Positions 8,195-21,424 of a DNA stretch of 64,000 bases are shown piece by piece; the first letter of the stretch is position 1, and every line of letters starts with the position of its first letter. The position numbers were made by a program, and so were the translations under genes. Source of the stretch: Leptolyngbya sp. PLA1. Lineage in GTDB: Bacteria > Planctomycetota > Phycisphaerae > Phycisphaerales > UBA1924. The notes below the pieces were generated by a model. It was not told the origin of the DNA. It ran no database searches and saw nothing but the letters and a program-made list of their open reading frames with translations. The stretch covers positions 52,153-116,152 of the forward strand of contig QWIH01000004.1 in the NCBI GenBank assembly GCA_021405315.1, in the 5' to 3' direction.

Positions 8195-10441
8195 TCAGGT
8201 GTCCGGGTCGAAGGTGCTGTCGCCCACCGAAAGCCCGAATCCGGAGGCTGATCCGAGCGAGGAGACCGATCGACCCTGCGTCGAGTCCGTGCGGGTGAAC
8301 TGCGCCAGGACCGCGTTGGTGGTGGTCGAACCCTGCGTGCCGGTGCCTCGGACCGTCACGGAGTAGTGCCGGAAGCTCGCGTTCGAGCCGATCTTGTTCC
8401 GCACCGAGGTGCTGTTGCCGGTGAGCAGGTCCACGCGCTGGTTGGTGGAGAGCGAGCCGGTGAAGGCGTCGATCGCGGTGCCGTCGGAGAAGGTGTACGT
8501 GACGGTGTACGCGTATGTGGAGTTCGGATCGGCGAAGGGGTTGAAGAGCGAGATGCGCTCGACCATCGAGCCGTCGGTGCGGTTCACGTCGAAGTTGCCG
8601 TCACCGAAGTGCGCGAGGGGCGCAACGCGCGTCGCAAGGAGTGTCGACACGCCGTCGGTCCGGATCTGTCCGACGGGCAGGCCGCGGGTGGTTTCGTCCA
8701 CGCTGGTCCACTGCACGCCGATCGCGGCGGAGCCCGAGGAGTACGACACGCTGAACCGCTCGCCCGCGGGGATTCCCAGGGCGCCGCTGCTCAGGGCGTA
8801 ATCCTCGCGACCGCCCGCGAAGATGATCCGCGTGACGGTGATCGGGTCCTCGGCGGGTTGGCGGCCGGCCCGCCAGAAGTTCAGCGTCACCACCGCGACC
8901 GTCGATCCGGGGTTGTAGATGGACAGGGTGTTCGTCAGGCCGGTTTCCGCGACCGCGTCCGGGAGCACACCCTCGGTCGCGCCGCCCATCGGCGCGCCCA
9001 TGGTCCCAAACGCCGGCGTGAAGTACGACGAGGCGGTCGTGAGTTGCAGCGGCAGATCCCAGTCGCTGAGGAACGTCACGATGTTCTGGGTCGACGTGAC
9101 CTTCGCGGACATGGTGCCCGTGGGCAGGTTCAGGCTGAAGACCTCGAGCCCGCCACGCCTGTAGGCTTCCAGTGTTCGGGAGACGGTCACCGTGCCGCCG
9201 GTGGTCAGGAACTCCACGGTCACGGTTGCGGTCTGGTCCGAGAGGTTGACCCAGGTCATGAACTCGCGGGAGGCTGTGCTCCGCTCGATGCGGGGGAAGA
9301 GCCACGTGCGAAGGTCGCTGTCCGTGTACCCGGCGGTGTTGAAGAGGGGCTCGCCGGTGGCGGAGCCGAAGTCCACGCGGTTGATCGACGCCGCGATCGG
9401 CTGCACGTTGGTCGCCGAGGAGGGCAGCGCGGTCTCGACCACCAGGGCATAGGGCACGCCCGAGCGAACGGTGTTGAGCGCCGTGTTCAGGGAGTCGGAG
9501 AGCTTGATCTCCAGGGACGTATTGGCGCTGAGGATCCCGCTCGCGATGACGGTGTCGCGGATCCCGGTCTCGTACCGGGCGATCACCTGGTACCCCGCGG
9601 CGACGCTGTTGGGGTTGACAAGCTCGAGGTTCTCCGTGGTCGCACCGGAGCGGAACCCCTCCGGCATCACCAGCCTCTGATTGAAGAACCCGGCGACCCC
9701 CGCGGGCTTGATGACCTCCGCGTTGATGAGAATGACCGCGTTCGCCTCGGTGAGGGCGGTGCTCTGCACGTAGTTCGCGTGGACGGGCACCTCGCCGCCG
9801 ATGCTCTGGTGCTGCGAGCCCTGGAAGGGCGCGACCCCGGTGAGCGAGAGGCTTCGGAGGGCCTGAATGCTCAGGACGACGTTCCATCCCTGGATGACGC
9901 GGGCAAAGACCGCGTAGCCGCCCCCGCTGGTGTCCAGGAACGTGTTGTCGTTGTAGTTGATGAAGAACTGGCTCGTGGCGCTGTTGAGGTCGCTCGTGCG
10001 GGCCATGGCCACGGTCCGCTGCAGGTTGGAGCGGCCCGTCGTCTCCTTGATGATGGGCGGATCCGTCGAAACCGCGGTGATGCCCGTGGTGTCGTCGATG
10101 GAGAACCCGCCGCCCTGCAGCACGAAGGGCGTGCTGTTGGTGAACGCCGACCGATGGAAGAACGTGTTGTCCAGCCGCCCGCTGTTCACGTAGGTCAGGA
10201 AGTTCGCAACGGTGACGGGGGCGTCCGAGTTGAAGAGTTCAAAGTCGATGTCGCCGAAGTTCGTCTCGAGGCGCACCACGGTGTTGTTGGGGCTCTCCAG
10301 GTCCGCCAGCGTCGGGAGCGGACCCCCCGCGAGCAACTGGCGGCTCTCGAGCGCCTGGAACGCAGAGTGCTCGGTGCCGTTGACCCCGAACAGGCGGGCG
10401 ATCAGGGGCCGAACGGCGCGTGAGATGCGGCGAAGCTTCAT
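8195..10441 (-). CDS. Large exported protein with N-terminal cyclophilin domain
   Basis: A 748-residue exported protein. The N-terminus is basic (MKLRRISRAVRP) and carries LESRQLLAGG, the planctomycete-type LExRxLLs export motif. A cyclophilin-type peptidyl-prolyl isomerase domain follows at about residues 45-220 (NFGDIDFELFNSDAPVTVANF, VLQGGGF, SATSQFFINYNDN). The remaining ~500 residues are beta-rich and Thr/Ser-rich, possibly repeated immunoglobulin-like modules that I cannot assign. Start ATG 10441 is chosen because AGAGGAG lies just upstream. It is probably a periplasmic or surface folding factor or a surface-exposed protein. Confidence 0.85.
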   Translation of the reverse strand: MKLRRISRAVRPLIARLFGVNGTEHSAFQALESRQLLAGGPLPTLADLESPNNTVVRLETNFGDIDFELFNSDAPVTVANFLTYVNSGRLDNTFFHRSAFTNSTPFVLQGGGFSIDDTTGITAVSTDPPIIKETTGRSNLQRTVAMARTSDLNSATSQFFINYNDNTFLDTSGGGYAVFARVIQGWNVVLSIQALRSLSLTGVAPFQGSQHQSIGGEVPVHANYVQSTALTEANAVILINAEVIKPAGVAGFFNQRLVMPEGFRSGATTENLELVNPNSVAAGYQVIARYETGIRDTVIASGILSANTSLEIKLSDSLNTALNTVRSGVPYALVVETALPSSATNVQPIAASINRVDFGSATGEPLFNTAGYTDSDLRTWLFPRIERSTASREFMTWVNLSDQTATVTVEFLTTGGTVTVSRTLEAYRRGGLEVFSLNLPTGTMSAKVTSTQNIVTFLSDWDLPLQLTTASSYFTPAFGTMGAPMGGATEGVLPDAVAETGLTNTLSIYNPGSTVAVVTLNFWRAGRQPAEDPITVTRIIFAGGREDYALSSGALGIPAGERFSVSYSSGSAAIGVQWTSVDETTRGLPVGQIRTDGVSTLLATRVAPLAHFGDGNFDVNRTDGSMVERISLFNPFADPNSTYAYTVTYTFSDGTAIDAFTGSLSTNQRVDLLTGNSTSVRNKIGSNASFRHYSVTVRGTGTQGSTTTNAVLAQFTRTDSTQGRSVSSLGSASGFGLSVGDSTFDPDT

Positions 10442-10668
10442 GCGGGCTCCTCTGGCGTCGCGAGGGCAGGGCTTGGGTGGCACGCCTCGTGTGTATGGGT
10501 CGCTTCAGCCGCCCTCCCGGACGGCTCGGGCGCGCGGCCCGGCGAGTCACAGTGTAACCGGTCATCTTCGCCCGCACCACCCCATCGGTTCGGACCGTGT
10601 TCTGAGGTCACGCGCGGCAGAAAACCAGAACAAGCCATCCGCACATCAGGATCACGCGAGCCTTTGGC

Positions 10669-10674
10669 TATACT
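10669..10674 (+). promoter_or_regulatory. -10 element TATACT, leaderless arrangement
   Basis: TATACT ends 8 bases before the ATG at 10683 and no ribosome site is present. The transcript should start at or next to the start codon. Confidence 0.45.
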
Positions 10675-10682
10675 TTCCGCCA

Positions 10683-12233
10683 ATGAACGGAGCGACAACC
10701 CCCGGCAAGCCCGCGATCGTGGGGATCGAGGCACTGACACCCCACCCGGGGAATAATGGGCACGCCCACCGATCGCGCGGGCCCTGGAAGGTCGCCGCGG
10801 TCATCCCCTGCTTCAACCGACGCGCCGACCTTGAGATTCTGATGGTCGACCTCGCGCGCCAACACACACCGAACATCGAGCTGTGGTGTGTGGTCGTCGA
10901 CAATGCTTCAACCGAGCCCCTCTCCACGATCCGCCTGCCCGCGGGACTTCGCGTGGAGTTCGTTCGCTCAGAGAAGAACACGGGGGGTTCGGGGGGATTC
11001 AACGTGGGCATGAGCCGAGTGCTCTCCGGCGCAGGGCTCACCGGCGAGATGGGCAAGCCAGACTTTGTCTGGTGGGTCGACAGCGACGCCCGCGTCTCCC
11101 GCAAGGCGCTCTGTCACCTTGTCCGCGTCCTCGAGCGACGTCCGAAGGTCGGCGCCGTCGGGTCCGCCATGTGCGACATCTCCACCGGGCACATGTGGGA
11201 GTGCGGCGGGAACATCGTCCCCTGGAACGGGCGCGTCTGGCCCGCCGGCGGCGGGGACCTCGATCGACGGTACCTCGTCAAGGCCCGGTATCTCGCGGCC
11301 TGCAGCGCGCTGGTCCGCCGTGAGGCCATCGAGAAGACCGGTCTCTTCCCTGAGAACTTCATCTACTACGACGACGTTGATTGGTGCATCCAGATGACCC
11401 GACGCACGGGCCTCAGATGCGTCGGTGCCCCCAGATCCCGTGCCTATCACCCGCCCGGCAACCGGCGATACGTCACCTGGGCTCGGTATTACATCGCCCG
11501 CAACTGCTTCGGCCACATGGACGTCCTGAAGATGGGCGGCTGGAAGCGGTTCCGCCGCGCCATGCTCGAAGTTCCACGCGCCGTCGGGCAGGCCATGATG
11601 GGCCTCCCCGAGCTCGCGGAGCTCCACCTCAAGGGGCTCGCGGACGCCCGCGACCGGCGTTTCGTTGATATCGAACCCAAGAACGTCGTGAAGCCCGTCG
11701 GGTTCAGACCATTCAACGAACTCGGCGCCATTGTGGAGGCCGAGCGGGCTGCGGCCCGTGCCGCCGGACGCCCGGGAACGCTCTACGTCCACCCGCTCCT
11801 CAAGTCACAGATCCCGGGGCTCGAGGCCTTCCGGCGGCAACTTTCCATGCTCAACTTCGCGTGGCCCAGAGATCGGCGCCTCTGGCGCCGCCGCAATCTC
11901 GAAGCCCAGCCGTTCTCCGACATGTTCGGCGCGATCGGCCGACTCGTCGTCGGCGGCTCCGCGGATGTCGCCATCGTCCCCACCGGCTGGCCGACCAACT
12001 GGTTCCGCGCCAGGACGCTCATCCAGGTGACCAGCGAGGGGTTGATCGTTCGCAGGATCGACTTCTGGCCGGTCCTCAAGCAGGGCGCGAGCGTCTTCTT
12101 CCGGGGCCTGAAGCTGGCGGCTCAGATCGGCCTGCGCGGGCCTCACATCATGCCCCTGCCCCCCGCGCCCGCGTGGAATCCGGCGACCGCCCACGCGGAG
12201 CGCACGCCGCGCACCCCGGAACCGGTGGCCTAG
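10683..12233 (+). CDS. Glycosyltransferase family 2, galactofuranosyltransferase-like
   Basis: A 516-residue cytoplasmic glycosyltransferase. The GT-A fold begins at about residue 38 (VAAVIPCFNRRADLEILM) with VVVDNAST, the metal-binding WVDSDAR near 140 and the acceptor-side block DDVDWCIQ near 240. It resembles rhamnosyl/galactofuranosyl transferases (GlfT2, RfbF type) with a C-terminal ~200-residue extension. The next gene, 3 bases downstream, is another family-2 transferase, so the pair probably builds a surface polysaccharide. The start lacks a ribosome site but lies 8 bases behind TATACT. Confidence 0.9.
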   Translation: MNGATTPGKPAIVGIEALTPHPGNNGHAHRSRGPWKVAAVIPCFNRRADLEILMVDLARQHTPNIELWCVVVDNASTEPLSTIRLPAGLRVEFVRSEKNTGGSGGFNVGMSRVLSGAGLTGEMGKPDFVWWVDSDARVSRKALCHLVRVLERRPKVGAVGSAMCDISTGHMWECGGNIVPWNGRVWPAGGGDLDRRYLVKARYLAACSALVRREAIEKTGLFPENFIYYDDVDWCIQMTRRTGLRCVGAPRSRAYHPPGNRRYVTWARYYIARNCFGHMDVLKMGGWKRFRRAMLEVPRAVGQAMMGLPELAELHLKGLADARDRRFVDIEPKNVVKPVGFRPFNELGAIVEAERAAARAAGRPGTLYVHPLLKSQIPGLEAFRRQLSMLNFAWPRDRRLWRRRNLEAQPFSDMFGAIGRLVVGGSADVAIVPTGWPTNWFRARTLIQVTSEGLIVRRIDFWPVLKQGASVFFRGLKLAAQIGLRGPHIMPLPPAPAWNPATAHAERTPRTPEPVA

Positions 12234-12236
12234 CCC

Positions 12237-13097
12237 GTGCTCTCCGCGATCGTCGTCAGCCACAATCGACGCGAGGCGCTCGCGAGGACGCTCCGCGAAC
12301 TCGCGGCCATCGGCCTCTTTCAGGCGGGTGAGGTGATCGTCGCGGACAACGCCTCCGCCGACGGCTCCGCCGCCATGGTTCGCGAGCGATTTCCCGGCGT
12401 GAGGCTCCTGGAGCTGTCGGACAATCTGGGCGTGGAGGCGTACAACCTCGCCGCCGCCGAGGCGCGGGGCGACACACTTCTCATCCTCGATGATGACTCC
12501 TGGCCGGACGGCGACTCGCTCCGGACCGCCCTGGCGACGCTCGACGCGCGCCCGGGACTCGGCGCCGTCGCCCTGCTTCCCGTACACCCCCGGACCAATC
12601 GCGCCGAGTGGCACCACGGGGCGGAGCCCGACGCCTTCCCGCTCATGGGCTGCGGCAATCTCGTCCGTGCCGACGCGTGGAGAGAGCTGGGGGGCTACGA
12701 ACCGACCTTCTTCCTGTACCGCAACGACACGGACCTCGCGCTGCGCCTTCTGGCCACCGGGCGGGGCGTGGCCTTCAACCCGGAGTGGGTCGTCTGGCAC
12801 GACAGCCCCGCCGCCCGACGCAAGAGCGAGCGCTGGCTGCGCCTCGCCACGCGGAACTGGCTCTGGCTCTGCCGCCGACACGGCGAAGGCCTGACCGCGC
12901 TGACAGGCATGTCTCTGGGTGTTCTCGCGGCGATGCGGCACGCGGGGCCCTCGTTCCGTCGCGTCTGGACCGTGCTGAGTGGCATCTACCTCGGCATCAC
13001 GCAGGAGCCCGCCCCTTCCGACACGCCTCGAACAGGCCTGGCCCGCCTGCTCGCCTTCCGGTTGGGCATGGACCGGCGTGCCCGCGACCGGCGATAG
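12237..13097 (+). CDS. Glycosyltransferase family 2
   Basis: A 286-residue GT-A transferase: LSAIVVSHNRREALARTLRE at the N-terminus, VIVADNASADGS, the metal motif LILDDDSWPDG and the FFLYRNDTDLALRLL block near residue 165. It begins with GTG three bases after the preceding glycosyltransferase stop, so both are one transcription unit. The sugar and acceptor are unknown. The C-terminal ~60 residues include a hydrophobic helix that may attach it to the membrane. Confidence 0.9.
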   Translation: MLSAIVVSHNRREALARTLRELAAIGLFQAGEVIVADNASADGSAAMVRERFPGVRLLELSDNLGVEAYNLAAAEARGDTLLILDDDSWPDGDSLRTALATLDARPGLGAVALLPVHPRTNRAEWHHGAEPDAFPLMGCGNLVRADAWRELGGYEPTFFLYRNDTDLALRLLATGRGVAFNPEWVVWHDSPAARRKSERWLRLATRNWLWLCRRHGEGLTALTGMSLGVLAAMRHAGPSFRRVWTVLSGIYLGITQEPAPSDTPRTGLARLLAFRLGMDRRARDRR

Positions 13098-13100
13098 GAT
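13095..13100 (+). promoter_or_regulatory. -10 element TAGGAT, leaderless arrangement
   Basis: TAGGAT ends 6 bases before the GTG start at 13107, which has no ribosome site. It overlaps the end of the preceding gene. Confidence 0.35.
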
Positions 13101-13106
13101 GCTCCC

Positions 13107-13451
13107 GTGCGACGCACCCCCGCGCAGAAACTGCGAGCGCTCCGCGAGTACCGCAAGCCGCGGGAGTTCGACACCGGCATCACCCACAACATCGAGAAGC
13201 TCAGCAAGGAGATCTCGAAGCGGCACGTCTCGTCGGGCGGGCTCGACACCGCCATCGCCGAGCACGCTCCTGCGGTCGTCGCGTCCGGCGTCACCGTCCA
13301 GCGCGTCACGCCGGGCGGGGTTGCGACGCTGGTTGTTTCAGACGCCGCGGCGGGGTACGAACTCGACATCTGGCTCCGCACCGGCGGCATGGAGATTTTG
13401 CGGGCCAACTGCAAGGTCGCGCTCCGACGCGTTCGCGTGGTGCGCGGATGA
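13107..13451 (+). CDS. Small DUF721/DciA-like protein
   Basis: A 114-residue basic protein. The second half matches the general plan of DUF721 (DciA): an alpha-beta core followed by a helix and a final VRVVRG-like strand, compared with the usual VRRIRF ending. DciA proteins load the replicative helicase in bacteria lacking DnaC, but similarity here is remote and judged by eye. Its GTG start lies behind a TAGGAT hexamer. The stop overlaps the ATG of the next gene (ATGA). Confidence 0.5.
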   Translation: MRRTPAQKLRALREYRKPREFDTGITHNIEKLSKEISKRHVSSGGLDTAIAEHAPAVVASGVTVQRVTPGGVATLVVSDAAAGYELDIWLRTGGMEILRANCKVALRRVRVVRG

Positions 13452-13996
13452 ATCCGCCCGACCGTGACCCGTTGCTCGCCGCGTTCCTCGCGGAGCACGA
13501 TGTCGCCTGCCCCAACTGCGGCTATAACCTCCGGGGCCTGGACAAACCCCGCTGTCCGGAGTGCGGCGTCACCCTCACGGTCACCGTCACGCTCCGCTCA
13601 CACGCCTCGACGGGTCCGGCTTCCGCGATCGAGCCCCCGCTCCCCTCCGCCCCATTCCCCAAGCTGCTCACCATCGAGGTGAACCCGGAAGCAGCATCGC
13701 TGGTTCGCCGCGTGCACGCGCTGACCGCGGCGGGCGCGCTGCTCGGCGCCATCGTCCTCCTCGGCGGAGTGGTCGTGCTCGCCGGCTGGGCCCTCGGGTT
13801 CGCCGCGTGCCGCCCCGTGGGCTGGGGCGGCCAGGCCGCGTTGTTCGTCGCGTCGTCCGCGGTGATTCTCGGCTGGACCATCCAATCGCGGGTGACCCTT
13901 CGGCACGAGGCGTGGAAGGGTCCCACGGGGCGGCACTGGGTCCGCCTGGCCTCGGCGTGGGCTTGGGCGGTGCCCCTGGCGCTCGGCTGGTGGTAG
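13448..13996 (+). CDS. Zinc-ribbon membrane protein
   Basis: A 182-residue protein with an N-terminal zinc ribbon (CPNCGYNLRGL...CPECG, about residues 20-40). A proline-rich stretch and two or three hydrophobic segments (about 95-120, 125-145 and 165-180) follow. The same ribbon-plus-membrane plan occurs at 46152-46616, and more loosely at 33389-33628. This is a family I associate with planctomycetes; its function is unknown. It overlaps the preceding gene by ATGA. Confidence 0.75.
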   Translation: MNPPDRDPLLAAFLAEHDVACPNCGYNLRGLDKPRCPECGVTLTVTVTLRSHASTGPASAIEPPLPSAPFPKLLTIEVNPEAASLVRRVHALTAAGALLGAIVLLGGVVVLAGWALGFAACRPVGWGGQAALFVASSAVILGWTIQSRVTLRHEAWKGPTGRHWVRLASAWAWAVPLALGWW

Positions 13997-14096
13997 CACG
14001 CCGGACGATCCGATCCGATTCCACCATCCCCGCGTACAGAGAAGTGAGCCTTGAACCGATAACCCCGTAGCGCCACTGCGCGTCGGGAGGCACTCC

Positions 14097-15653
<1,557 letters not shown>

Positions 15654-15727
15654 GCCCGTTACGCGCGCGTGACGCCCGTCTGCGCCCCGGGCTCGTAGTT
15701 TCCTGTGCAGGACACAGGAGACTCTCC

Positions 15728-17530
15728 ATGAAGCATCTCGTGCTCGCCGGACTGCTCGTCGCCCCCTCGCTCGCCGCCACCCAGACCCCGGGCAAGATCG
15801 ACGCCGTCACCGTCTACCGGGGACAGGCCGTTGTCACCCGCGCCGTCGAACTGCCCCGCGTGCTTCCCGCGGCGGCCGGGACCGTGCAGGAGGTCGTCGT
15901 CACCGACCTGCCCGCGCACCTGCGACCCGAGAGCCTCCACGCGGAGACCACCCCGGGCGTGCAGGTACGGTCCGTCACCTATCGCACCCGCCCGGTCGTG
16001 CAGGACACGCGCGAAGAAGTCCGCGCCATCGACGCCCGCATCGAAGACCTGCAGAACAAGCTCACCGTCAACGCCCGCAGGAACGCGCTCCTCGCCGAGG
16101 ACCGCGCCTACCTCGCGAGCCTGCAGGGCTTCATCGCCCCGACCGCGACCGTCGAGATGACCCGCGGCGTGCTCAACGCCGACACCGTCGAGAAACTCAG
16201 CGGCTACCTCATCAAGCAGCGGGCCAACCTCACCGAGACCGAGCTCACGCTCGCCGCCGAGGCCAAGAAACTCAACGCGGACCTCGAACAGGCCCAGCGA
16301 GAGCGGCAGCTCACCACCGCCGGCTCCTCGCGCACCGTGCACGAAGCGGTCGTGCTCCTGACACAGACGCCGGACGCCCCGGGCACGCTCCGCCTCCGAT
16401 ACCTCGTCGACGGCGCGACCTGGGACCCCTCGTATAACGTCCGCTCCTCCTCGGACAAGCCCGACTCGGTGACCATCGAGTACTACGCGGCCATCAGCCA
16501 GATGTCGGGCGAAGACTGGTCCGACGTCGCCATCACCCTCTCCACCGCCACCCCCTCGCTCATCGCATCCGCGCCGCGGCTCACGCCACTCACCATCTCG
16601 CTTGCCGCCTCGCCCGCGCCGGAGGCTCTGACCCTCGCTTACGACGACGCCCGCAAGGACATCCAGGCCAGGCTCCGGGATGCGGAGCGTGAGCGGGCCC
16701 AGAACTTCGTGGGCCGGGTCGTGCTCGGCGGCGGCGGGGCCTCGCAGGTGACCGGGGCGCAGGTCGAAGCCGACAAGAGCCTCAACACGCTCGCCAACGA
16801 CCTTCAGGTGCTCGACCTCATCGCGCAGGGAGCAAAGGTCGAGCGAAACAGGGCCCCACTTGCCGTCGTTCCCCAGGAGGGGTTGAGCGTGACGTACTCC
16901 ATCCCCGCTCGCACCACGCTTCCGAGCCGCAGCGAGCGCCAGCTCATCCAGATCGCGGCGATGCCCCTGAAGGCCGAGTTTGCTCGCGTCGCCATGCCCG
17001 TGCTCACGGGCTATGTCTACCACGAGGCCGCCGCCGCCAACAGCGGGGCGCAGGTGCTGCTGGCGGGACCCGTCACTTCATACCGCGACGGAGCCTTCGT
17101 CGGTTCAGGAGAGATGCCCACGATCGCCGCGGGGCAGCGGTTCTCGACCGGCTTCGGGATCGACGCCTCGCTCCGCACGTCCCGTGAACTTGTCGAGCGC
17201 GTCGAGTCCACACAGGGAGGAAACCGCGTCGTCGAGCTCACCTACCGCCTCATCGTCGAGAACTTCTCCGATGCCCCGGCGCCCATCCGCCTGCTCGACC
17301 GCCTCCCCAAGGTCGACGACAAGCGATCCGACGTGCGGCTGACGCTCGTCTCCCCGGGGGGTGAGCTCTCCAGCGACGCCACCTACCTCGCCGGGCCTAG
17401 GAAAGACGGCATCCTCCGCTGGGACGTCACCATCCCGCCTCACGCTTCCGGCCAGGATGCCTTCGCCGTCGAGTACAAGTTCCGCCTTGAGTTCGACAAG
17501 CAGATGAGCATCGTCGGCCTGGGCGGCTGA
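15728..17530 (+). CDS. Exported DUF4139 (mucoidy-inhibitor-like) protein
   Basis: A 600-residue exported protein. A signal peptide (MKHLVLAGLLVAPSLAATQT) is followed by the DUF4140 N-terminal domain (KIDAVTVYRGQAVVTR), a coiled-coil part around residues 95-200, and a C-terminal DUF4139 domain beginning near residue 210 (LRLRYLVDGATWDPSYNVR). The function of the family is unknown. It ends 20 bases before a strong hairpin terminator and appears monocistronic. Confidence 0.88.
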   Translation: MKHLVLAGLLVAPSLAATQTPGKIDAVTVYRGQAVVTRAVELPRVLPAAAGTVQEVVVTDLPAHLRPESLHAETTPGVQVRSVTYRTRPVVQDTREEVRAIDARIEDLQNKLTVNARRNALLAEDRAYLASLQGFIAPTATVEMTRGVLNADTVEKLSGYLIKQRANLTETELTLAAEAKKLNADLEQAQRERQLTTAGSSRTVHEAVVLLTQTPDAPGTLRLRYLVDGATWDPSYNVRSSSDKPDSVTIEYYAAISQMSGEDWSDVAITLSTATPSLIASAPRLTPLTISLAASPAPEALTLAYDDARKDIQARLRDAERERAQNFVGRVVLGGGGASQVTGAQVEADKSLNTLANDLQVLDLIAQGAKVERNRAPLAVVPQEGLSVTYSIPARTTLPSRSERQLIQIAAMPLKAEFARVAMPVLTGYVYHEAAAANSGAQVLLAGPVTSYRDGAFVGSGEMPTIAAGQRFSTGFGIDASLRTSRELVERVESTQGGNRVVELTYRLIVENFSDAPAPIRLLDRLPKVDDKRSDVRLTLVSPGGELSSDATYLAGPRKDGILRWDVTIPPHASGQDAFAVEYKFRLEFDKQMSIVGLGG

Positions 17531-17549
17531 GCGCAGCAAGCGCACGCAA

Positions 17550-17579
17550 AAGGGCGGTCGCCCCGTGGCGGCCGCCCTT
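17550..17579. terminator. GC-rich hairpin between convergent genes
   Basis: AAGGGCGGTCGCC pairs with GGCGGCCGCCCTT across a short loop. The hairpin lies between the convergent DUF4139 gene and the small lipoprotein gene. It is flanked by AAA on the left and TTCC on the right, so it may stop transcription from both sides. Confidence 0.7.
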
Positions 17580-17601
17580 CCTCATTCAAAGAACTGTGGG
17601 C

Positions 17602-17841
17602 TCAGTGCCCCGTCGGATGAGCCACCATCCGGCTGGACCGCTCGTACAGCGCGCCACGGTGGAAGTCCTCCCACGCCATGCGCACATTCTCGTTCCACGT
17701 CGAGCGGAACATGTTCCGGCTGTCAACCGGACGCTGGGACATCGTCCGCAACTCGGGCGTCAGGCCCGTGCAGCCGCCCAGAACGCACGCGATCGCCCCA
17801 AGGGCGAGAACGGAAACGACAGCACAGCCGCGACGGGACAT
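17602..17841 (-). CDS. Small lipoprotein
   Basis: A 79-residue protein with a basic N-terminus, a hydrophobic stretch and the lipobox VLGGC near residue 23, so it is probably a lipid-anchored envelope protein. The mature part is ~57 residues, rich in Arg and Met, with no recognisable domain. The ATG at 17841 is supported by GGAGG six bases upstream. It is divergent from clpB across a 325-base spacer. Confidence 0.75.
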   Translation of the reverse strand: MSRRGCAVVSVLALGAIACVLGGCTGLTPELRTMSQRPVDSRNMFRSTWNENVRMAWEDFHRGALYERSSRMVAHPTGH

Positions 17842-18166
17842 CAGAAACCTCCGGATTGAAGTAGCGCAACCAACAGGGTTGTACCCGCCCGGACCCCCCG
17901 CGTCAACCCGCCCCCCGCGACCACCTGTCTCCCACACCCCCAAGCGCGTATCCAAATCACACCCTGACACGGGATTGCGGGCGTCTCTGCGGACCGGCCC
18001 ATCCGGGTCCTCCCGCGTCCGACCCCCCCGGACTGCCACACAGGCAGGGTTTCCGGCCCGTCAGGGCCGCTGGCAGCCCCACACCGCCCGCCGGGGCCGC
18101 CGGGCCCGGCGCGCCGGTTGCATATCCGCACGTGGGGATTCTGTAAGGATCTTCGGGAGGTATCTC
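17842..18166. other. 325-bp divergent spacer between lipoprotein gene and clpB
   Basis: No gene is seen. The region is C-rich on the plus strand through 17890-18110 and should hold promoters for both neighbours. A weak clpB promoter is TTGCAT (18118-18123) with TGTAAG (18142-18147), 18 bases apart. No CIRCE element (TTAGCACTC/GAGTGCTAA) was found. Confidence 0.35.
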
Positions 18167-20893
<2,727 letters not shown>

Positions 20894-20921
20894 CCCCAGG
20901 TCGCAAGCACGCGAGGCCGGG

Positions 20922-20927
20922 TAGGAT
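20922..20927 (+). promoter_or_regulatory. -10 element TAGGAT, leaderless arrangement
   Basis: TAGGAT ends 8 bases before the GTG at 20936. No ribosome site is visible. Confidence 0.4.
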
Positions 20928-20935
20928 CGGCCAGC

Positions 20936-21424
20936 GTGTCCACCCCCGCGCCCATCCGGCCCGCCTTCGTCCCCACGCCGCCTCCCCGCTCATGGGCCGT
21001 GCGCCACTGGGTGCTGCTGGTCATCCTCGGTGTTCTGGTGGTCCTCCTCCTCGCAGGAGGCGGGGTCACCTGGTTCGTCTTCCAGATCTTCGCCATGCTG
21101 CGAAGCCACCCCGCCGCGCAGCAGGGGGTTGCCATTGCGCAGGCCGACCCGCAGGTCATCGCCGCCATCGGCCAGCCCATCACCCTCGGGCCGATCGCCG
21201 GCGGCAACATCGGCGTCCGCAACGGCGTGCAGGTGGCGGATCTTCAACTGTCGCTTCGCGGCCCGAAGAGCAAGGGCACGCTCTGGCTCAGGGCCACAGC
21301 ATCCGGCACCACCTGGACATTCGACCGCCTGGAGTTCTCGCCCGTCGGGGGCCGAATGTTCGACGTTGCGAGGCCCTCAGCCCCGGCGCCGACGGTGCTG
21401 CCCGCGCCGACCGGACCGGGCTAG
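20936..21424 (+). CDS. Coa1-like membrane-anchored protein
   Basis: A 162-residue protein with a proline-rich start, one membrane helix (about residues 22-48) and a C-terminal domain resembling the cytochrome oxidase assembly factor Coa1. That domain has an alanine-rich helix, AIGQPITLGP, and a strand-rich GPKSKGTLWLRATASGTTW ending. No oxidase genes are nearby, so a role in respiratory-complex assembly is only a suggestion. The last bases overlap the stop of the convergent nuoE. Confidence 0.6.
   Translation: MSTPAPIRPAFVPTPPPRSWAVRHWVLLVILGVLVVLLLAGGGVTWFVFQIFAMLRSHPAAQQGVAIAQADPQVIAAIGQPITLGPIAGGNIGVRNGVQVADLQLSLRGPKSKGTLWLRATASGTTWTFDRLEFSPVGGRMFDVARPSAPAPTVLPAPTGPG

Noticed and set aside
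8366..10423. A 685-codon open frame on the plus strand
   Set aside because: It is antisense to the exported cyclophilin and shows repetitive Arg/Gly/Val composition without recognisable domains.
17842..18166. CIRCE or other heat-shock operator before clpB
   Set aside because: No inverted repeat resembling CIRCE was found on either strand.
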